Numbered from the stretch's first letter, positions 17,438 through 26,303 are shown. The stretch is 64,000 bases of DNA from Ancylobacter sp. TS-1 (GCF_009223885.1 NZ_CP045144.1:2530001-2594000); one strand, 5' to 3'. Translations and numbers: made by a program. The notes: generated from the sequence alone by a model not told the origin.

Positions 17438-18703
17438 ATGTCAGCTGTGACACCTGCGAATGGTCTCGCATTCGATGCGGTCATTGTCGGCGCGCGCGCC
17501 GCCGGTGCCTCGCTCGCCCTTCTCCTCGCCAAGGCCGGATGGCGCGTCGCCCTCATCGACCGCGCAAGCTTTCCTTCCGACACCATGTCGACCCATGTGA
17601 TCTATCCCAACACCATCGCCCGGCTCGACGCCTATGGCGTCCTCGACCGGGTGATGGCGCACCGCCCCCCGCCCCTCTACACGGCCTGGCACCATGAGGG
17701 GCGCATGTTCGTCGCCCCCCACCAGCCGATCGAAGGGCGCGACTGGGCGATCTGCGTGCGGCGGATCACGCTCGACGCGATCCTTCTCGAGCGGGCACGC
17801 GAGGCCGGCGCCACGGTGTTCGAGAACACCCAGGTGGACAGCCTCATCGGCGCCGGCACTGCGGGCGATCCCGTGCGCGGCGTGGTGGCGACGACCCCGG
17901 CGGGCCCGATCACCGTCCTTGGCTCAGTGGTCATCGGCGCCGATGGGGTAAGCTCCACCGTCGCCAGCCTGGTCGGTGCCGCGCGCACGAAGGTGATGCC
18001 GACCGAAACCATGCTGTACTTCGCCTACTGGACCGGAGCGAAGATCCGCAACACCCAGGACTTCTTCTTCGAGCCGCCCTGGGTCTGCGCCCACTTCCCC
18101 GCCGATGACGGCCATCACGTCGTCACCATGAACGGGCCGGTGGCGGAACGCGCCGGCATCCGCGACCTCGAAGCGTTCTATCTCGAGAAGATCCGGTCCG
18201 TTCCGCAATTGTGGGCGCGTCTCGAGGGCGCGACCAAGGTGAGCCGCGTGCTCGGCACCACGCGGCTTGACGGCTATTACCGCCAGCACACCGGCCCGGG
18301 CTGGGCGCTGATCGGCGACGCCGCCCATTTCAAGCATCCGGCCGGCGCGCAGGGAATCTGGGACGCCTTCGAATCCTCCCGCGTCCTCGCCGACGGCCTC
18401 CTCGCCGGCGACTGGATGGAGAGCTATCCCGCCTGGCGGGACCGCGAGAGCCGGGAATTCTACGCCTTCTCCAAGCACCTCGCGGAGCCGCCGGGCGACG
18501 AGGGCCTGCGCCGCACCATGGATATACTGATCCGCGACGCCGACCTCGCCCGCCGCATGGTGGATGTCTGGTCGCGCACGTCGCGGCCCTGGGTCGACGT
18601 CATTCCCCATATTGCGGGGATGGACAGGATCGCCGGCGCGTCCATCGATGCCGTGCTTGCGCCGTTCGAAATGCCTCCTGTCGACGCGGCGGCATCGGCA
18701 TGA
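17438..18703 (+). CDS. FAD-dependent monooxygenase/oxidoreductase
   Basis: 421 residues, single-component class A flavoprotein (PHBH-like fold). FAD-binding FDAVIVGARAAGASLALLLAKAGWRVALIDR (GxRxxG variant common in the geranylgeranyl-reductase-like branch), the DG motif VIGADGVSSTVASLVGA and the GD motif GWALIGDAAHFKHPAGAQGI with Asp binding the FAD ribityl chain (~292). Probably hydroxylates or oxidises the imported substrate in the cytoplasm using NAD(P)H. It starts 51 bases after the binding protein and overlaps the DUF1116 gene by ATGA. The substrate is unknown. Confidence 0.82.
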   Translation: MSAVTPANGLAFDAVIVGARAAGASLALLLAKAGWRVALIDRASFPSDTMSTHVIYPNTIARLDAYGVLDRVMAHRPPPLYTAWHHEGRMFVAPHQPIEGRDWAICVRRITLDAILLERAREAGATVFENTQVDSLIGAGTAGDPVRGVVATTPAGPITVLGSVVIGADGVSSTVASLVGAARTKVMPTETMLYFAYWTGAKIRNTQDFFFEPPWVCAHFPADDGHHVVTMNGPVAERAGIRDLEAFYLEKIRSVPQLWARLEGATKVSRVLGTTRLDGYYRQHTGPGWALIGDAAHFKHPAGAQGIWDAFESSRVLADGLLAGDWMESYPAWRDRESREFYAFSKHLAEPPGDEGLRRTMDILIRDADLARRMVDVWSRTSRPWVDVIPHIAGMDRIAGASIDAVLAPFEMPPVDAAASA

Positions 18704-19950
18704 GCGCGGTGACGGACAGTGCGGCCATGCCGGACGCGGCCCGCGGACCCGATGCCACGGCCATCGAGCGGATACGGGCCTGCGTGCCGGTGGTCCGCGA
18801 ACTGGTGAGCGCGCGCGAGGCGCTCGGCCTCGCGGAGGGCGAGCTTGGCCATGCCGGCCCGCCTTTTGCTCCGGGCGAGGCTCCGCCGGTTGTGGTGCTG
18901 AACGCGCTGGCCGGCGCGGCGGTCCATGAAGGCTGGGCCGGTGACATGGAGGCGGGTCGGGCCATGGTTCTCGACGGCGGAATCCGGCTGCGGTCCAACC
19001 ATGCGCTCGGCACGGTTTCGCCGATGTCCGGCGTGGTGCGTCCCGGCCAGCGCCTGTTCCGGATCGAGGACCGGGTGAGCGGGGCCAGCACCTTCGCCAC
19101 ACTGGCGGAGAAGGGACGCCACGTGCTGCGCTTCGGCTACTACGATGCGACGGTCGCCGAAGGGCTACGCCATGTCGAAACCGCGGTGGCCGAGGCCATC
19201 GCGGCGGCCCTGCCGGCGGGCGGGCTCGATCTTCTGCCGGTGGTCGCGCGCGGCGTCGAACTTGGCGACGACGTTCACCAGCGCAACATTGGCGGCATGC
19301 TGGCCTTTCTGGCGGCGCTGCCGGAGCTGTCGGGGCCGACGCGCGGCTGGCTGGCCGATCATCCCCAGCACTTCCTCAACTACGCGATGGCCGCCGCCAA
19401 GCTCGGGCTCGACCGTGCGCGGGGCGTCGCCGGCTCGGCCATCGTCACGGCGATCAGCCGCAACGGCGTAAGCTGCGGCATTCAGCTCGCCGGGACGGGC
19501 GACGAATGGTTCAACGCCCCCGCCGACCGGCCGGAAGGCGGCTTCTTCCCGCCCTTCGGCCTCGACGACGCCCATCCCGATCTCGGCGACAGCGCGATCA
19601 TGGAGGCATATGGCCTCGGCGGTTGCATCGCGCATGTCTCGCCTCAGATCGCTCACACGATGCAGCGCCCCTGGAGCGAGGCGCAGTCCGCCGGCGCGCG
19701 GATGCGTTGCTTCTTCGCGGGGCGCAACCCGGCCATCGCCCCGGCTCTGGCCGGCGCCGACGGTGTCGGGCTCGGCCTCGACGCACGCCGCGTCGCCCTT
19801 CAGGGCGAGGGCGTGCGCATCCATACCGGCATCGCGCATCGCGACGGGGCCGCGGGATGGATCGGCGTCGGCGTCGCCCATGCGCCGCTCGCCTGCTTCA
19901 CGCGGGCCGTGGCCCGGCTCGACACGATGCGGGAGGCCGTCACGGCATGA
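18700..19950 (+). CDS. DUF1116 (AllG/YlbE-like) protein
   Basis: 416 residues. The C-terminal two thirds carry the DUF1116 signature motifs in order: GDDVHQRNIGGMLAFL (~188), HPQHFLNYAMAAAKLGLD, GSAIVTAISRNGVSCGIQLAG, WFNAPADRPEGGFFPPF and DLGDSAIMEAYGLGG. The E. coli member AllG works with FdrA and AllH in carbamoyl transfer during oxamate/allantoin breakdown. Here no FdrA or AllH partner gene is present; instead the gene lies between a flavin monooxygenase and a transporter permease, with ATGA overlaps on both sides. A carbamoyl- or amide-cleaving step on the imported compound is a reasonable guess, no more. Confidence 0.78.
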   Translation: MSAVTDSAAMPDAARGPDATAIERIRACVPVVRELVSAREALGLAEGELGHAGPPFAPGEAPPVVVLNALAGAAVHEGWAGDMEAGRAMVLDGGIRLRSNHALGTVSPMSGVVRPGQRLFRIEDRVSGASTFATLAEKGRHVLRFGYYDATVAEGLRHVETAVAEAIAAALPAGGLDLLPVVARGVELGDDVHQRNIGGMLAFLAALPELSGPTRGWLADHPQHFLNYAMAAAKLGLDRARGVAGSAIVTAISRNGVSCGIQLAGTGDEWFNAPADRPEGGFFPPFGLDDAHPDLGDSAIMEAYGLGGCIAHVSPQIAHTMQRPWSEAQSAGARMRCFFAGRNPAIAPALAGADGVGLGLDARRVALQGEGVRIHTGIAHRDGAAGWIGVGVAHAPLACFTRAVARLDTMREAVTA

Positions 19951-20879
19951 CCATGCTCAAGCTTGCCGATCCGCCGGCCCGTCCGTCCACCGTGCCGGAT
20001 GACGTTCTGAAGGAGACGGCGCCGCACGGTACGGTGGCTCTCGCTCCCCCGCGCGACCCCGCCACTCGCCCCCGGCCCGGGCAGCCTCTGTCGCGCGCGG
20101 TCCTTGGCCGGTTGTCGGCGGGCGGCTCCTTCCTGTGCGCCTGGGCGCTGCTCGTCGTGTTCTGGGAGATCGGGGCGGCGCAGGGCTTCCTCAATCCGCG
20201 CATCCTGCCGCCGCCGAGCGAGACGATACCGTATCTCTTCAGCGGCGCGGCCTCGGTCGGCTTCGGCGTCCAGCGCACCGGCCTTTTCGAATCCGTGGCC
20301 ATCACGCTGTCGCGCATCGCCATCGGCCTCGGCGCCGGCCTCGTCGGCTCGCTGCTGCTGGCGGCGCTCATCGTCGAGTTCGCGCCGCTGCGCTGGCTCG
20401 CCCTGCCGATCGTCCAGACCATCGCGCCGGTGTCACCGGTGGCCTGGATTCCCTTCGCCATCGCCATTGTCGGCATCGGCGCGCCGGCGGCGATCTTCGT
20501 GGTGTTCATGGCCATCTTCGGCTCGATGACCGTCTCGGCGGTCTCCGCCTTCGAGGCGGTACCGAAGGAATATCTGAAGGTCGCGCAGAATCTGGGAACC
20601 TCGCGCCTGCGGATCTGGCGCAGCGTCCTGTTTCCCGGCGCCCTGCCGGCCCTGCTCACCATGACGCGGCTCAGCTTCTTCGCGGCATGGATGGCCGTGC
20701 TGGCGGGCGAGATGGCGGGCATCAATTCGGGCCTCGGCTATCTCATCATCATGGGCCAGCAGATGTACAACATGAAGCTGGTCATGGTGGGCATCATGAC
20801 CATCGGCGTCATCGGCTTTGCCATGGACCGGCTGCTGTTGCTGGCCCAGCGCCGGCTGCTGTGGTGGGAGCGGCGCTGA
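19947..20879 (+). CDS. NitT/TauT-type ABC transporter permease
   Basis: 310 residues, SsuC/TauC-like. After a ~50-residue Pro-rich cytoplasmic N-terminus come about six membrane helices; the coupling-loop motif AFEAVPKEYLKVAQNLGTSRLRIWRSVLFPGALP is the EAA motif. It overlaps the DUF1116 gene (ATGA) and the ATPase gene (TGATG), so subunits are made in step. Forms the inner-membrane channel for the substrate delivered by the binding protein at 16304. Confidence 0.9.
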   Translation: MTMLKLADPPARPSTVPDDVLKETAPHGTVALAPPRDPATRPRPGQPLSRAVLGRLSAGGSFLCAWALLVVFWEIGAAQGFLNPRILPPPSETIPYLFSGAASVGFGVQRTGLFESVAITLSRIAIGLGAGLVGSLLLAALIVEFAPLRWLALPIVQTIAPVSPVAWIPFAIAIVGIGAPAAIFVVFMAIFGSMTVSAVSAFEAVPKEYLKVAQNLGTSRLRIWRSVLFPGALPALLTMTRLSFFAAWMAVLAGEMAGINSGLGYLIIMGQQMYNMKLVMVGIMTIGVIGFAMDRLLLLAQRRLLWWERR

Positions 20880-21703
20880 TGGTGATCCTTCCCCCCAATG
20901 TTCCCGCCATTCAGTTCGATTCCGTCTCCAAGGTCTTTCAGGGGCGGTCGGCGGTGGCCGGCATCTCGCTCAAGGTGCCGCAGGGAAGCTTCACCGTTCT
21001 GGTCGGGCCGAGCGGCTGCGGAAAGAGCACGCTCCTCAACATGGCCTCGGGCCTCGACGCGCCGAGCGAGGGCTATGTGTTCGTGCACGGCCGCGAAACC
21101 GACGGACCGACGCCCGGCGCGGCGCTGCTGTTCCAGGACTACAACCTGTTTCCCTGGATGAGCGCGCTCGACAATGTCGCCTTCGCGCTGCGGAACACCG
21201 GCCTGCGCTGGCGGGCGGCGCGCGCCGAGGCGGGCCGGCTGCTCGGCAAGGTCGGCCTGGCCGCCTATGCCGCCAAGGTGCCGGCGGAACTGTCGGGCGG
21301 CATGAAACAGCGCGTGGCGCTGGTCCGGGCCTTCGCGCTCAAGCCGCGCCTGCTGCTGCTCGACGAGCCTTTCGCCGCGCTCGATCACCAGACCCGCCGG
21401 ATGATGCAGGCCTATCTGCTCACCACCTGGCAGGATTCGGGAGCCACCGTCCTGATGGTCACGCACGATCTGGGCGAGGCGCTCGCGCTGGCGGACCGGG
21501 TGGTGCTGATCTCCGGATCGCCCGGCTCGATCTCGGGCGTCATCGACCTCGACACGCCGCGCCCGCGCGACCCGTCCGATCCCGCGCTGCGGAAGGTCGC
21601 GCGCCGCCTTGAAACCCATCTGGAAGCCGAGGTGGCGCGGGGCGAATTCAGTCCCACCGAACTGGCCGCGCTTTCCCGATTCATGACGCTTCCGACCGAT
21701 TGA
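20879..21703 (+). CDS. NitT/TauT-type ABC transporter ATPase
   Basis: 274 residues, SsuB/TauB-like. Walker A GPSGCGKST (~43), Q-loop LLFQDYNLFPWMSALDN, signature LSGGMKQRVALVRAF (~138), Walker B LLLLDEPFAALD (~158) and switch His MVTHDLGEAL. Starts in a TGATG overlap with the permease. The extra ~25 residues at the C-terminus are not part of the core fold. Confidence 0.92.
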   Translation: MVILPPNVPAIQFDSVSKVFQGRSAVAGISLKVPQGSFTVLVGPSGCGKSTLLNMASGLDAPSEGYVFVHGRETDGPTPGAALLFQDYNLFPWMSALDNVAFALRNTGLRWRAARAEAGRLLGKVGLAAYAAKVPAELSGGMKQRVALVRAFALKPRLLLLDEPFAALDHQTRRMMQAYLLTTWQDSGATVLMVTHDLGEALALADRVVLISGSPGSISGVIDLDTPRPRDPSDPALRKVARRLETHLEAEVARGEFSPTELAALSRFMTLPTD

Positions 21704-21710
21704 GCCCCGC

Positions 21711-22031
21711 ATGCCCAGAATCACCTTCCGCACCCATGACGAGGAACTCTTCTTCGTCGACGCCCCCGACGGAACCAGCCTCATGCAGGCCGCCATCGAC
21801 AATGGCGTGCCTGGCATTCTCGGCGATTGCGGTGGTGGATGCAGCTGCGCCACCTGCCACGTCTTCGTCGCGGAGGAATGGGAGCCGAGATTGGGCGCGC
21901 CATCGGCCTCCGAGCGCGCCCTGCTCACGGGACGCGAGGATCTCGCGCCCAACAGCCGGCTCGGGTGCCAGATCGTGCTTGGGCCCGGCCTCGACGGGCT
22001 CACCGTCCTTCTTCCCGAAAGCCAGTACTGA
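21711..22031 (+). CDS. Adrenodoxin-type [2Fe-2S] ferredoxin
   Basis: 106 residues. The four cluster cysteines are in the adrenodoxin/putidaredoxin pattern C-x5-C-x2-C...C: GDCGGGCSCATCHVFV (C40, C46, C49; C44 is an extra cysteine) and RLGCQIVL (~C86). Such ferredoxins feed electrons to P450s or other oxygenases. A matching FAD ferredoxin reductase is encoded at 23886 in the same operon, but no P450 or Rieske oxygenase gene is present here, so the electron acceptor is unclear. Confidence 0.9.
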   Translation: MPRITFRTHDEELFFVDAPDGTSLMQAAIDNGVPGILGDCGGGCSCATCHVFVAEEWEPRLGAPSASERALLTGREDLAPNSRLGCQIVLGPGLDGLTVLLPESQY

Positions 22032-23482
22032 TGGACGCACAGCCCCCGGAGAGCCCTCGCGTCGCCATCATCGGCGGCGGCTTCACCGGCGCGGTCTGCG
22101 CCATCGAGCTGGCGCGCGCGGCCGGGCAACCGCTGTCGATCGACATCATCGAGCCCCGCGCGACCGTCGGCGCGGGCCTTGCCTATGGCTCCTGCGAGCC
22201 CGAACACCGGATCAACGTGCCGAGCGACCGGATGACGGTCTTTCCCGATGAGCCGGACCACTTCACCCGATGGCTCAGGAAAAGCGGGGTGTGGAACGAC
22301 GATCCGTTCGGCCTCGTGGAGAACGGGGATCACTATTCCAGGCGCCGGGACTTCGCCGCCTACATCGCCGATGTCGTCGCCGATACGGCCGCCGCCAATC
22401 CGTCCGGATCGACCATCCGCCACCGGCGCGCGGGAGCGCTGGCGATCGAGCCGACCGGCAGGGACTGGCGGGTGCGTTGCGACGATGCCGGGCCCGCGCG
22501 CTATGACCGGGTCGTCCTGTCGCTCACCTATGGTTCGCCACGCTTCCACTGGCCGCTGATTCAGGGCGCCGAAGCTCTCGACCACCTTGTTCTGGATCCA
22601 TGGAACTGGGCGGCGATAAAGGCGATCCGCCCGGAGGCCCGCGTCGTCCTCATCGGCACCGGCCTCACCACCTGCGACGTCGTCGTCTCGCTGCGGGCGA
22701 ACGGCCACACGGGCCCGATCCACGCGATTTCGCGGCGGGCGCTGACTCCGCGCCTCCATGGCGAGTTCAATACGGACTTCGATCTCTTCGCCGGCGCGCC
22801 CCGCCCCGCCACCGCGCTCGGCCTGCTCCGGCTCGTTCGCTCCCGCGTGCGGGAGGTGGAACAGCAGGGGCGCAGCTGGCACATCGTCATCGATTCGCTG
22901 CGGCGGCACCTGTCGACCTACTGGAGAACCCTGCCGCTTTCCGAACAGCGCAGGATCGCCCACCGGCTCCGCTCCTTCTGGGACGTGCACCGCTTTCGCA
23001 TCGCGCCGCAGGTCGCCGCGCTCATGGAGAGCGGCCGGCGCGAGGGATGGCTGACCGTGTCGGCCGGCCGCATCCATGCCGTCGGCCGACACGGCGACAG
23101 CTTCGCGCTCGACTGGACGCCGCGTGGTGGCGAGCGTCGGATCCTCGGCGCCGATGCGCTCGTCAACTGCACCGGCCCCGACGGCGACATCGCCCGATCG
23201 ACCAACCCGCTGCTGGTCGATGCGCTGGCGCACGGACGGGTGCGGCCCGATGCCCTGCGCATCGGCCTGGACACCGACGCCGATGGCCGGGTCATCGGCG
23301 CGTCGGGCGAGCCCGTCCCCGGCCTGTGGGCCGCAGGCCCGGCGGCGCGCGCCGTGGTCGGCGAGGCAACCGGCGTGCCGGAAGCCGCCGCCCATGCGCG
23401 TCTCGTCGCCCGCGCGCTCGCGACGACGCTATCGACGGAAGGGACCGTGCCCTTCCGTTTCTCAGCCGATGGGAGTGCATGA
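22031..23482 (+). CDS. FAD/NAD(P)-binding flavoprotein (NAD_binding_9 type)
   Basis: 483 residues. N-terminal Rossmann motif RVAIIGGGFTGAVCAIELAR, with features of the NAD_binding_9/HI0933-like group: VGAGLAYGSCEPEHRINVPSDRMTVFPDEPDHF and a second nucleotide motif VVLIGTGLTTCDVVVSL (~residue 203). The end has the typical GLWAAGPAARAVVGEATGVPEAAAHA motif. Members of this group are often encoded next to catabolic genes and their substrates are mostly unknown. The start overlaps the ferredoxin stop (TGATG) and the end overlaps the RidA gene. Confidence 0.8.
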   Translation: MDAQPPESPRVAIIGGGFTGAVCAIELARAAGQPLSIDIIEPRATVGAGLAYGSCEPEHRINVPSDRMTVFPDEPDHFTRWLRKSGVWNDDPFGLVENGDHYSRRRDFAAYIADVVADTAAANPSGSTIRHRRAGALAIEPTGRDWRVRCDDAGPARYDRVVLSLTYGSPRFHWPLIQGAEALDHLVLDPWNWAAIKAIRPEARVVLIGTGLTTCDVVVSLRANGHTGPIHAISRRALTPRLHGEFNTDFDLFAGAPRPATALGLLRLVRSRVREVEQQGRSWHIVIDSLRRHLSTYWRTLPLSEQRRIAHRLRSFWDVHRFRIAPQVAALMESGRREGWLTVSAGRIHAVGRHGDSFALDWTPRGGERRILGADALVNCTGPDGDIARSTNPLLVDALAHGRVRPDALRIGLDTDADGRVIGASGEPVPGLWAAGPAARAVVGEATGVPEAAAHARLVARALATTLSTEGTVPFRFSADGSA

Positions 23483-23889
23483 TCATGGCGCGTTACATCA
23501 AGGTTCCCGCCGCCGCCCCACCCCCGCGCACCGCCCGTTATTCCCATGCGGTCGAGGCGGGGGGAATGCTCTATGTGACGGGGCAGTTGCCCATCGACCC
23601 CGATCGGCCGGACGCTCCGCTGCCGCCGACCATCGAGGCGCAGACCGACCTCGCCTTCCGCAATCTGGCGCTGATCGTCGGCGCGGCCGGCTACAGCCTT
23701 GCCGACACCGTGTTCGCCCGCATCTTCCTCAGCGACTTCAACCGCGACTATGCCGGGCTGAACGCGGTCTATCACGGCTATTTCGACGACGATGCGCGCA
23801 TGCCCGCCCGCACGACGGTCGGCGTGGCGACGCTCGGCCGTGGTGCTCTCGTCGAGATCGACCTCATCCTGGCGCGGAGCACCGCATGA
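23479..23889 (+). CDS. RidA (YjgF/YER057c/UK114) family protein
   Basis: 136 residues with the family signature PPPRTARYSHAVEAGGMLYVTGQLPIDP and the C-terminal ARTTVGVATLGRGALVEIDLI. The Arg in PARTTVGVA is the residue that binds the substrate carboxylate in active RidA enamine/imine deaminases. In this operon it would remove a reactive enamine/imine or aminoacrylate-like intermediate, pointing to a nitrogen-containing substrate. ATGA overlaps at both ends; the ATG at 23485 is an alternative start. Confidence 0.9.
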   Translation: MIMARYIKVPAAAPPPRTARYSHAVEAGGMLYVTGQLPIDPDRPDAPLPPTIEAQTDLAFRNLALIVGAAGYSLADTVFARIFLSDFNRDYAGLNAVYHGYFDDDARMPARTTVGVATLGRGALVEIDLILARSTA

Positions 23890-25034
23890 GGATCGTCATC
23901 GTCGGTGCCGGCCATGCGGGCGTGGCACTCGCCGACAATCTGCGACGGCGGCGCTTCGAGGGCAGCATCACCCTGGTGAGCGACGAGGAGCGGCTGCCCT
24001 ATCACCGTCCGCCGCTGTCGAAGGGCGTGCTGGCGGCCGATGGCGCCGGGCCGCCGGCCCTGCGGCCACAGAGCTTCTATTCGGGCGAGATTTCGCTGCG
24101 CCACGAGGGCGCCCGGGCCATCCAGCCGGTCCGGCGCACCGTCATGCTCGGCAGTGGCGAGCACCTCGGCTATGACCGTCTGGTCCTCGCCACCGGCTCC
24201 CGGCCGCGCCGTCTCGCCGTGCCCGGTGCCGGGCGGGACGGCGTGTTCCATCTGCGCAGCGTCGTCGATGCCGAAAGACTGTCCACAGCTCTGGCGCCCG
24301 GCGCGCGTCTCGTGATTGTCGGCGCCGGCTATGTCGGCCTCGAAGTCGCCGCCTCGGCGCGCAAGCGGGGCTGCGAGGTCACGCTCATCGAACGCGCCGC
24401 GCGCGTGCTGGCGCGCTCCGCCTCACCCGACTTCGCCGCACGGATCGAGGCGCTGCACCGCGCCAACGGCGTCGACATTCGTCTCGGGCGCACGGTGAGC
24501 GAACTCGCCGGCGACGGGGCCGTCCGCACTGTGCACACGAGCGAGGGCGATGCGATCGCGTGCGATTGCGTGCTGGTCGGCATCGGCGCCGAGCCGGCAT
24601 CCGGGCTTGCCGAGGCTGCGGGGCTCACCTGCGCGGACGGCATCTGCGTCGACGCCAGTCACGCCACCTCGACGCCCGACATCTTCGCCCTTGGCGACTG
24701 CGCCAGCGTGCCCAGCCGGCGCTATGGGCGGCGCATCCGCCATGAATCGATCGGCGCCGCGCAGGCGCAGGCGCGGGTGCTCGCCGCCGTGCTGGCCGAC
24801 GAGGAACCGCCGCCCGAGGAACTGCCATGGTTCTGGTCGGACCAGTATGGCCACAAGCTGCAGATGGCGGGACTTCCCATGCGCGCCGACCGTCTTGTGG
24901 TGGAGGACAGCGCCGACACTGGCGGCCTCTCCATCCTTCATGAGCGCGCCGGCCGCATCTGCGCCGTGGAATGCCTCGACAGGCCGGACGCCTATATCGC
25001 GGCCAAGCGGACCATGGAGGCCGCCGAGCGATAA
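23886..25034 (+). CDS. FAD-dependent ferredoxin reductase
   Basis: 382 residues, rhodocoxin/putidaredoxin reductase family. FAD motif RIVIVGAGHAGVALADNLR (residues 2-20), the family signature LPYHRPPLSKG, NAD motif VIVGAGYVGLEVAASARKRG (~144), and the second FAD motif IFALGDCASVP. It reduces the [2Fe-2S] ferredoxin encoded at 21711 with NAD(P)H. It is the last gene of the operon, coupled to RidA by ATGA, and convergent with the nrsF-like gene at 25069. Confidence 0.9.
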   Translation: MRIVIVGAGHAGVALADNLRRRRFEGSITLVSDEERLPYHRPPLSKGVLAADGAGPPALRPQSFYSGEISLRHEGARAIQPVRRTVMLGSGEHLGYDRLVLATGSRPRRLAVPGAGRDGVFHLRSVVDAERLSTALAPGARLVIVGAGYVGLEVAASARKRGCEVTLIERAARVLARSASPDFAARIEALHRANGVDIRLGRTVSELAGDGAVRTVHTSEGDAIACDCVLVGIGAEPASGLAEAAGLTCADGICVDASHATSTPDIFALGDCASVPSRRYGRRIRHESIGAAQAQARVLAAVLADEEPPPEELPWFWSDQYGHKLQMAGLPMRADRLVVEDSADTGGLSILHERAGRICAVECLDRPDAYIAAKRTMEAAER

Positions 25035-25068
25035 GAGGTCGGGTTCGTCGGTTAGGTCGACGGGCGCG

Positions 25069-25731
25069 TCACCAGGCGAGCGCCCGAGGCCCGGCCGCCG
25101 CCCCCAGGCCCGCCACGAGGACCACCGCCACCAGGTACCACAGGGCGACGAAGGCGGCCCCGTCATTGACGCAGGCCACCGTATAGGCGAGCGCGCCGAC
25201 AGCGCCCGCGAGAAGGCCGGCGAAGAAGCCGGCGCGGCGCAGACGGGTGGGGATGCCGCGTCGCATCCCGACCAGAACCAGCGCCAGCGCGGGCAGCGAC
25301 GCCATCACGATGGAGCCGACGCAGACAAACACGGAGAAGGGCGGACGGGCCCCGGCGAGCGGTAGCCCGGAGCGGTCGGCAAGCGCGCTCGCAACGAGAA
25401 AGAGAAGGGCCGGCGCCAGCGCAAGGGCCGGCTTCGGCACCGAGCCCGGGATCGTCGCGGCACGCACCAGAAGCAGGCCGCCACCCGCCAGCAGCAGCAT
25501 CGCCGCAACCTTGAACAGGAAGATCCAGCTGCCGAGGATTGCCGGCAGATCGGTCCGGGCACCGAGCAGCGTGAGGACGACCGCGAGCGACACCGGAACT
25601 GCGGCGACGGCGACGGCGGCAATGACGAGGGTGGAAGAGAGGGGCCGGGCACCCGAGCGGCCGGCCTCCTGCGCGAGCCGGCGCACCAGATCGTCCGTCA
25701 CAGGCCGGCGGGCCGTTGCGTCACGTGTCAT
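25069..25731 (-). CDS. Second NrsF-type membrane anti-sigma factor
   Basis: 220 residues, DUF1109/NrsF-like: cytoplasmic N-terminus with VTDDLVRRLAQEAG, then six membrane helices. Two cysteines are at the NrsF-equivalent positions (SVFVCVGSIVMASLPAL and TVACVNDGAAFVALWY). It overlaps the stop of the sigma gene by ATGA, so the pair is made together. It is expected to hold the sigma at 25728 at the membrane until a metal or redox signal. Sequence similarity to the nrsF at 11346 is in motifs rather than overall, so it is a diverged paralog and not a recent copy. Confidence 0.85.
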   Translation of the reverse strand: MTRDATARRPVTDDLVRRLAQEAGRSGARPLSSTLVIAAVAVAAVPVSLAVVLTLLGARTDLPAILGSWIFLFKVAAMLLLAGGGLLLVRAATIPGSVPKPALALAPALLFLVASALADRSGLPLAGARPPFSVFVCVGSIVMASLPALALVLVGMRRGIPTRLRRAGFFAGLLAGAVGALAYTVACVNDGAAFVALWYLVAVVLVAGLGAAAGPRALAW

Positions 25732-26294
25732 TGCCTGTCCTCCTGCCGTGCGGCGGTCATCAGTTTCCTCAGGGAGCGATGGAACGCCACGCGCACGGCG
25801 CCTTCGGTGGTGCCCAGCCGATCCGCGGCCTCGCGATGGGAAACACCCTCGATGGCCACCGCCCGCACCGCCGCCTGCTGGCCGGCAGGCAGGGTGGCGA
25901 TGAGCCTGTCGACATCCATCGCCTCACGGGCGCGCTCGCTCTCGCCGGAGACGAACATCGTCGACCATTCCTCGTCGGACAGATCCACCCGTCCGCGCGC
26001 CTGCCGGTGCAGCCGGCGCAGGGCGTCGATGGTCTTGTAGCGCGCGATGGCGTTCAGCCACGGCAGCAGCGGCCGGGCCGTGTCCCACTGGCCGCGCCGC
26101 GAATGCACCGCGATCAGCACTTCCTGCACCACGTCCTCCGCCTCGTCGGGGCCGAAGCCCAGCCGGCGCAGCTGCATCGTGACGACCCGGCGCATCGAGG
26201 CGGCGAAGTCGCGCAGGAACGCCTCATAGGCGAGGGCGTCGCCGCGCCGCTCCGCCCGCATCGCCTCGCTCCATGTCGCCTCGCGCACATCCAT
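25728..26294 (-). CDS. Second ECF sigma factor, NrsF partner
   Basis: About 188 residues from ATG 26294 (MDVREATWSEAMRAERRGDALAYEAFLRDF). Region 2 FGPDEAEDVVQEVLIAVHSRRGQWDTARPLLPWLNAIARYKTIDALRR and region 4 LPAGQQAAVRAVAIEGVSHREAADRLGTTEGAVRVAFHRSLRKL closely parallel the SigF-like protein at 11971. The promoter GTAACG-N16-CGAA ends only ~9 bases before this ATG, as at the first locus, so a leaderless mRNA or a slightly later start is possible. The divergent alpha/beta hydrolase has the same promoter type. Confidence 0.87.
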   Translation of the reverse strand: MDVREATWSEAMRAERRGDALAYEAFLRDFAASMRRVVTMQLRRLGFGPDEAEDVVQEVLIAVHSRRGQWDTARPLLPWLNAIARYKTIDALRRLHRQARGRVDLSDEEWSTMFVSGESERAREAMDVDRLIATLPAGQQAAVRAVAIEGVSHREAADRLGTTEGAVRVAFHRSLRKLMTAARQEDRQ

Positions 26295-26303
26295 ATCGAT
26301 CTC

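Noticed and set aside
20738..23395. 885-residue open frame on the minus strand across the NitT operon
   Set aside because: Antisense of ATPase, ferredoxin and flavoprotein genes whose motifs are complete; the frame is open only because stop codons are rare in antisense at this GC content.
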